DNA of 9,331 bases from Acidobacteriota bacterium (GTDB taxonomy: Bacteria > Acidobacteriota > Terriglobia > Terriglobales > Acidobacteriaceae), in assembly GCA_021805955.1 (NCBI GenBank), contig JAJZDO010000399.1, positions 1-9,331 of the forward strand, in the 5' to 3' direction. The position numbers and the translations under genes were made by a program. The notes beneath the pieces were generated by a model, which was given only the letters and a program-made list of their open reading frames with translations, searched no databases and was not told where the DNA came from. Each line of letters starts with the position of its first letter. Position 1 is the first letter of the stretch. This document shows, in pieces, positions 6,717-9,331 of this stretch.

Positions 6717-6770
6717 GGGCACCCACAACCTTTGGCGAACCTGACAACACCAAACTGAGACGAAATAGGG

Positions 6771-7703
6771 ATGGAGAATTTCCGGCTCAAGATTTTCCGA
6801 ATCGTCGCACAACACCTCAACTTCAGTCGCGCCGCGGAAGAACTTTTCCTGACGCAACCTGCCATCACGCAGCAAATCAAGACCCTTGAGGATGAGTATG
6901 GGATTCCCCTGTTCGACCGGACCGGCGGCCGCATAACCCTGACTCCCGCGGGAAAATCTCTGCAGACGTATGCAAAGAAATTGAAAGCAATCTCCGACGA
7001 AGCCTACGAGGTGGTGGCCAGCACGGGTGGCCAGCAGGCGGGAAAGCTTGCGCTGGGGGCATCGCAAACCATCGGACAATATCTCCTGCCGAATCTTGTT
7101 GCCGCATTCCTTCGCGAGAATCCTCGCGTGGAACTGACGGCGATGAGCGGCAATACGGATGAAGTACTTGCCGCTCTCGCCACCCGCAGCATTCAACTGG
7201 CGATGATTGAAGGCCCGGGGTTGCGCAAGGATGTTCACATTGAACCTTTCATGGAGGATCAGATGGTTCTGGTCGTTCCAGCCAGCCATGAATGGGCCGA
7301 TCTCGAGATAGAAGTGAGCGCGCTCAAGGGAGCGCCTTTGTTAATGCGTGAATTCGGCTCGGGATCGCGCCGCGTCGTCGAAGGCGCGTTCGCCAAGGCC
7401 GGCCTCAAAAAGAAGGACATGAAGACGACGATGGAACTCGATTCAACCGAGGGTTTGCTCAGTGCCGTGGAAGCGGGCCTGGGCGTCACCTTCGTATCCC
7501 GCTGGGCCGTGCGTAACCAACTTGCTCTCGGCACGCTTCGGCTTGCGCACGTGAAGGAGCTTCGATTGTCGCGTATGTTCTCTCTGGCGTATCCTACAGG
7601 CCCGGAGCCGACTGGCAATGCAGGAGCCTTTCGCCGCTTCATCCTTGCGCATTCCGCCGAACTGGTTCCGCGCGTGACCGGCAAGGCTCGTAGCCGGGCT
7701 TGA
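6771..7703 (+). CDS. LysR-family transcriptional regulator, CysL/YeiE-like
   Basis: A 310-residue DNA-binding regulator. The N-terminal winged helix-turn-helix covers about residues 4-60, with SRAAEELFLTQPAITQQIKTLE as the recognition region and LFDRTGGRITLTPAGK as the wing. The linker helix leads to an effector domain from about residue 90 to 300, containing the IGQYLLPNLVAAF and IEGP (146-149) segments that mark the CysL/YeiE subgroup, and a GSGSRR motif in the effector cleft. E. coli YeiE has been linked to sulfite and B. subtilis CysL to sulfite reductase control, so a sulfur oxyanion is the likely ligand here; this is inference. ATG 6771 matches the family start, although AGGG directly abuts it and leaves little room for a ribosome binding site. 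It is divergent from yeiH across 221 bp and probably regulates both genes. Confidence 0.92.
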   Translation: MENFRLKIFRIVAQHLNFSRAAEELFLTQPAITQQIKTLEDEYGIPLFDRTGGRITLTPAGKSLQTYAKKLKAISDEAYEVVASTGGQQAGKLALGASQTIGQYLLPNLVAAFLRENPRVELTAMSGNTDEVLAALATRSIQLAMIEGPGLRKDVHIEPFMEDQMVLVVPASHEWADLEIEVSALKGAPLLMREFGSGSRRVVEGAFAKAGLKKKDMKTTMELDSTEGLLSAVEAGLGVTFVSRWAVRNQLALGTLRLAHVKELRLSRMFSLAYPTGPEPTGNAGAFRRFILAHSAELVPRVTGKARSRA

Positions 7704-7768
7704 ACACGTTGCGTGCCCACAAGATCCCCGTAAGAAAAGTTCTCCTTCGCGGACGGTGGGTGGAGTCG

Positions 7769-7797
7769 TTGGGAAAATGTCTGGGACATCGTATGCT
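7769..7797 (+). promoter_or_regulatory. Candidate sigma70-type promoter of the glycosidase-like gene with palindrome in the spacer
   Basis: TTGGGA (7769-7774) and TATGCT (7792-7797) match 4 of 6 consensus bases each and are separated by exactly 17 bp. Between them lies ATGTC-tgg-GACAT (7777-7789), a 5-bp dyad where a repressor could block polymerase. Transcription would begin near 7804, giving a leader of about 28 nt. Confidence 0.45.
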
Positions 7798-7831
7798 CGC
7801 AACTGATCGATTGTAAGAAAGGCCCAACATT

Positions 7832-8932
7832 GTGACGTCCAGGAGAATCTTCGTTCAGGCTTTAGCTGCCTGCGCTCTTTCCTCGCCCAGCATGTGCGTT
7901 GCCGGGACAGACGCAGAATCCATGTGGAGCAGCAGATCCATACGCAAATCGTATCCAGACGGCCGGCCCGTAGCTACGCTTCGTCTCAATGCATTCGATG
8001 CGGCCCCGATCATTCGGCACGGAAATGGGCCGAATCGATGCGATTATCTTGGAGCGCGTGAAGCAATCTGCTTCCAGGCGAGTGGCACCTACTACCTGTA
8101 TTACGATGGGGCTGGTTCCACCGGTTGGCGGGCTTGTCTGGCAACAAGTACCGATTTGCACCATTGGAACCTGAAGGGCCCGGTGCTCAGCCTGGGCGCG
8201 CCGGGTGAAGACGATGCAGGTACCGCTACTTCACCATGGACGGTATTCGACAGCCCGTGGTGGCACATGTTTTATGTCGGATCACGAACCACAACTCCAC
8301 CGCCCAATAGGATCCCAGCGGTTCCCTATTTCACTCTCGCCGCCAGGAGCAGACACCCGGACGGGCCGTGGATAAAGCAGAAGAATGTAGTTCCGTTCCG
8401 AACCAAGCCGGGAACCTACTATGCGGATACGGCCAGCCCCGGCCAGATCGTCCAACAGGGGCAGGAATATCTTATGTTTTTCAGCGCCGCGGCCTATCAC
8501 GGCAAGCGACTGAAGAGGACTCTTTCGATCGCTCGGACAAAGGATTTAGATGGAGCGTGGCAGCTCGACCCCGAGCCGATCTTGCCGCCGGATCAGCAGG
8601 TTGAAAACTCGGCGCTTTATTTTGAACCATCCAATAGCACCTGGTTTCTTTTCACAAACCATATTGGCATCGACGATGGCGGAGAGTACACCGACAGCAT
8701 CTGGGTCTATTGGAGTAAGAATCTGGAAACCTGGGATGCCGAGAAGCGAGCGGTTGTTTTGGATCGTACGAATTGCCCCTGGAGCGCGCGATGCATCGGA
8801 ATGCCATCTGTGGTGAAAGTTCAGAATCGGCTCGCCCTGCTGTATGACGCGTCTACAACGACTCTGAGCAACAACATGGGAAGGGACATCGGACTTGCGT
8901 GGCTGCAGCTTCCCTTGCAACCGCCGTCGTAG
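7832..8932 (+). CDS. Exported glycosidase-like 5-bladed beta-propeller protein (GH43/GH32/GH130-clan fold)
   Basis: A 366-residue protein that by its repeated blade pattern resembles glycoside hydrolases with a 5-bladed propeller. Blade-type segments are GTYYLYYDGAG followed by LATSTDLHHWN, WWHMFYVGSR, EYLMFFSAAAY, TWFLFTNHIG and RLALLYDAS. Acidic candidates for catalysis are D56 (FDAAP), the Asp residues near 119-128, and E258 in VENSALYFE; I cannot assign them with confidence. The N-terminus has a Tat motif (SRRIFV at 3-8), a hydrophobic core and a CVA|G cleavage option after A24. LAAC at 11-14 could also read as a lipobox, making it a lipoprotein. GTG 7832 follows AGAAAGG (7816-7822) at 9 nt. 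It likely trims an arabinoside- or rhamnoside-type polysaccharide outside the cytoplasm, but activity could be lost or altered. It is a single-gene unit with its own promoter. Confidence 0.7.
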   Translation: MTSRRIFVQALAACALSSPSMCVAGTDAESMWSSRSIRKSYPDGRPVATLRLNAFDAAPIIRHGNGPNRCDYLGAREAICFQASGTYYLYYDGAGSTGWRACLATSTDLHHWNLKGPVLSLGAPGEDDAGTATSPWTVFDSPWWHMFYVGSRTTTPPPNRIPAVPYFTLAARSRHPDGPWIKQKNVVPFRTKPGTYYADTASPGQIVQQGQEYLMFFSAAAYHGKRLKRTLSIARTKDLDGAWQLDPEPILPPDQQVENSALYFEPSNSTWFLFTNHIGIDDGGEYTDSIWVYWSKNLETWDAEKRAVVLDRTNCPWSARCIGMPSVVKVQNRLALLYDASTTTLSNNMGRDIGLAWLQLPLQPPS

Positions 8933-8987
8933 GCCATTCGATGGAGTAGGAAGACCAACGGATCGCACGGCTTCCTGTCGTCAGCGT

Positions 8988-9009
8988 TCGAGTGCACGCA
9001 AACACTCGA
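8988..9009. terminator. Hairpin between convergent glycosidase-like and tRNA genes
   Basis: TCGAGTG (8988-8994) and CACTCGA (9003-9009) form a perfect 7-bp stem around an 8-nt loop in the 94-bp gap between the glycosidase-like gene and the tRNA 3' end. There is no T-run directly after it on either strand; on the + strand a TTTT occurs at 9024-9027. Terminator role is inferred from position. Confidence 0.35.
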
Positions 9010-9026
9010 GGAGTCCGAATCGGTTT

Positions 9027-9102
9027 TGGTGGGCCCGGAGGGATTTGAACCCCCAACCAAAGGATTATGAGTCCTCTGCTCTAACCGTTGAGCTACAGGC
9101 CC
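9027..9102 (-). tRNA. tRNA with anticodon CAU, probably tRNA-Ile2 (lysidine type), otherwise elongator tRNA-Met
   Basis: A complete 76-nt cloverleaf on the - strand, CCA encoded at 9029-9027. The acceptor stem GGGCCUG pairs with CGGGCCC (one U-G), the D stem is GCUC/GAGC, the anticodon stem GAGGA/UCCUU, the loop CUCAUAA with anticodon CAU (9069-9067), a 5-nt variable loop and a T arm GGGGG-UUCAAAU-CCCUC. The 1-72 pair is G-C, so it is not the initiator. The D loop and the GACUCAUAAUC loop region resemble E. coli tRNA-Ile2, and C4-G69 and C5-G68 are the acceptor pairs I recall as TilS recognition elements. If so, C34 is converted to lysidine and the tRNA reads AUA. An elongator tRNA-Met cannot be excluded from this gene alone. 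Confidence 0.93.
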
Positions 9103-9108
9103 GAAACG

Positions 9109-9138
9109 TAAGATAACCGATTGGAAGAGAAAGACTTA
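9109..9138 (-). promoter_or_regulatory. Weak candidate promoter for the tRNA, overlapping the end of the integrase gene
   Basis: On the - strand TTAAGT and TATCTT are 18 bp apart, with TATCTT ending about 8 nt before the tRNA 5' end. Both match only part of the consensus. The alternative is read-through from the integrase. Confidence 0.2.
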
Positions 9139-9331
9139 ATTGGGTCTCGTCTCTTCACTGTCAGAGGGCACTTCAGGGCTGGTGCCGGTTCTGGTGCCGG
9201 TTGCTTCTCTAGTCTCGCATAGCCGTTCTACGGCCGCCAGTTCATGCGATTGAGAAAGGTGAGTATATCTCACCACCATCTGCAGGGTCTTGTGTCCCAG
9301 GAGCTGTTGCAACGTTCTCAGATCCACTCCC
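9136..9331 (-). CDS. Tyrosine recombinase/phage-type integrase, C-terminal end (5' part outside window)
   Basis: Only the last ~65 residues are visible; the frame is open across the right edge, so the gene is cut by the window. The segment GVDLRTLQQLLGHKTLQMV followed by VRYTHLS is the conserved C-terminal block of tyrosine recombinases, with the active-site His of LGHK at 9294-9292 and the nucleophilic Tyr of RYTHLS at 9267-9265. Both are intact, so this end looks functional. After the usual helix (ELAAVERL) comes a Thr-, Gly-, Glu- and Pro-rich tail of about 27 residues ending TRPN, including a perfectly duplicated 12-bp unit. Its stop is 33 bp upstream of the co-oriented tRNA gene, so it probably belongs to a mobile element or island targeted at or near that tRNA. 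Whether the full gene is intact cannot be seen. Confidence 0.85.
   Translation of the reverse strand, partial: GVDLRTLQQLLGHKTLQMVVRYTHLSQSHELAAVERLCETREATGTRTGTSPEVPSDSEETRPN
9179..9202. repeat. Tandem 12-bp repeat in the integrase tail
   Basis: CTGGTGCCGGTT occurs twice in a row (9179-9190 and 9191-9202). On the coding strand it adds four residues in the GTRTGT region and keeps the frame. It looks like recent slippage in an unconstrained C-terminal tail. Confidence 0.75.

Noticed and set aside
6550..6753. 68-residue N-terminal extension of YeiH
   Set aside because: The residues are charged, lack family likeness, start on TTG without a ribosome site and cover the whole divergent promoter region.
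8895..9116. Open frame on + strand ending in WWARRDLNPQPKDYESSALTVELQA
   Set aside because: This is the well-known spurious peptide made by reading the antisense of a tRNA gene; the stretch overlaps the tRNA exactly.
1..9331. CRISPR arrays, rRNA, riboswitches and insertion sequences
   Set aside because: No regularly spaced repeats, rRNA-like stretches, transposase or terminal inverted repeats were seen in reading both strands; nothing matched a known riboswitch core.

Overview
The window (GC-rich, roughly 57-58% by eye) looks like chromosomal DNA from a soil-type heterotrophic bacterium. My best guess is Acidobacteriota (Terriglobia). This rests only on the style of the gene set (sugar-oxidising operon, Tat-type exported sugar proteins, integrase tail) and on general likeness of the proteins; no marker gene fixes the taxonomy.

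Region 1 (1-5559, + strand) is the 3' part of a sugar-catabolic operon. It holds the C-terminal two thirds of rhamnulokinase (rhaB, cut by the window edge), an L-rhamnose isomerase of the Pseudomonas stutzeri type (rhaI), an exported 7-bladed beta-propeller lactonase (PF10282), a TIM-barrel sugar phosphate isomerase/epimerase and a Gfo/Idh/MocA NAD(P)-dependent sugar oxidoreductase. Gaps are 5-77 bp depending on the starts chosen, so co-transcription is likely. RhaI and RhaB convert L-rhamnose to L-rhamnulose and then L-rhamnulose-1-phosphate. The aldolase step is not in the window. The last three genes do not belong to the classical route and suggest oxidation or cleavage of a rhamnose-containing or related sugar.

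Region 2 (5560-7703) is a divergent pair: a YeiH-family membrane protein on the - strand and a CysL/YeiE-like LysR regulator on the + strand. They share a 221 bp control region with two inverted repeats. The operon and yeiH converge on a small hairpin at 5599-5626.

Region 3 (7704-8932) has a plausible sigma70-type promoter followed by an exported 5-bladed beta-propeller protein resembling GH43/GH32-clan glycosidases.

Region 4 (8933-9331, - strand) holds a complete CCA-encoding tRNA with anticodon CAU, more like tRNA-Ile2 than tRNA-Met. Thirty-three bp upstream of it is the C-terminus of a tyrosine recombinase that runs off the window, so the right edge probably marks a mobile element or genomic island.

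No CRISPR array, rRNA, insertion sequence or complete mobile element is visible. The parts most likely to be new are the rhamnose/lactonase/epimerase/oxidoreductase combination and the integrase-tRNA arrangement.
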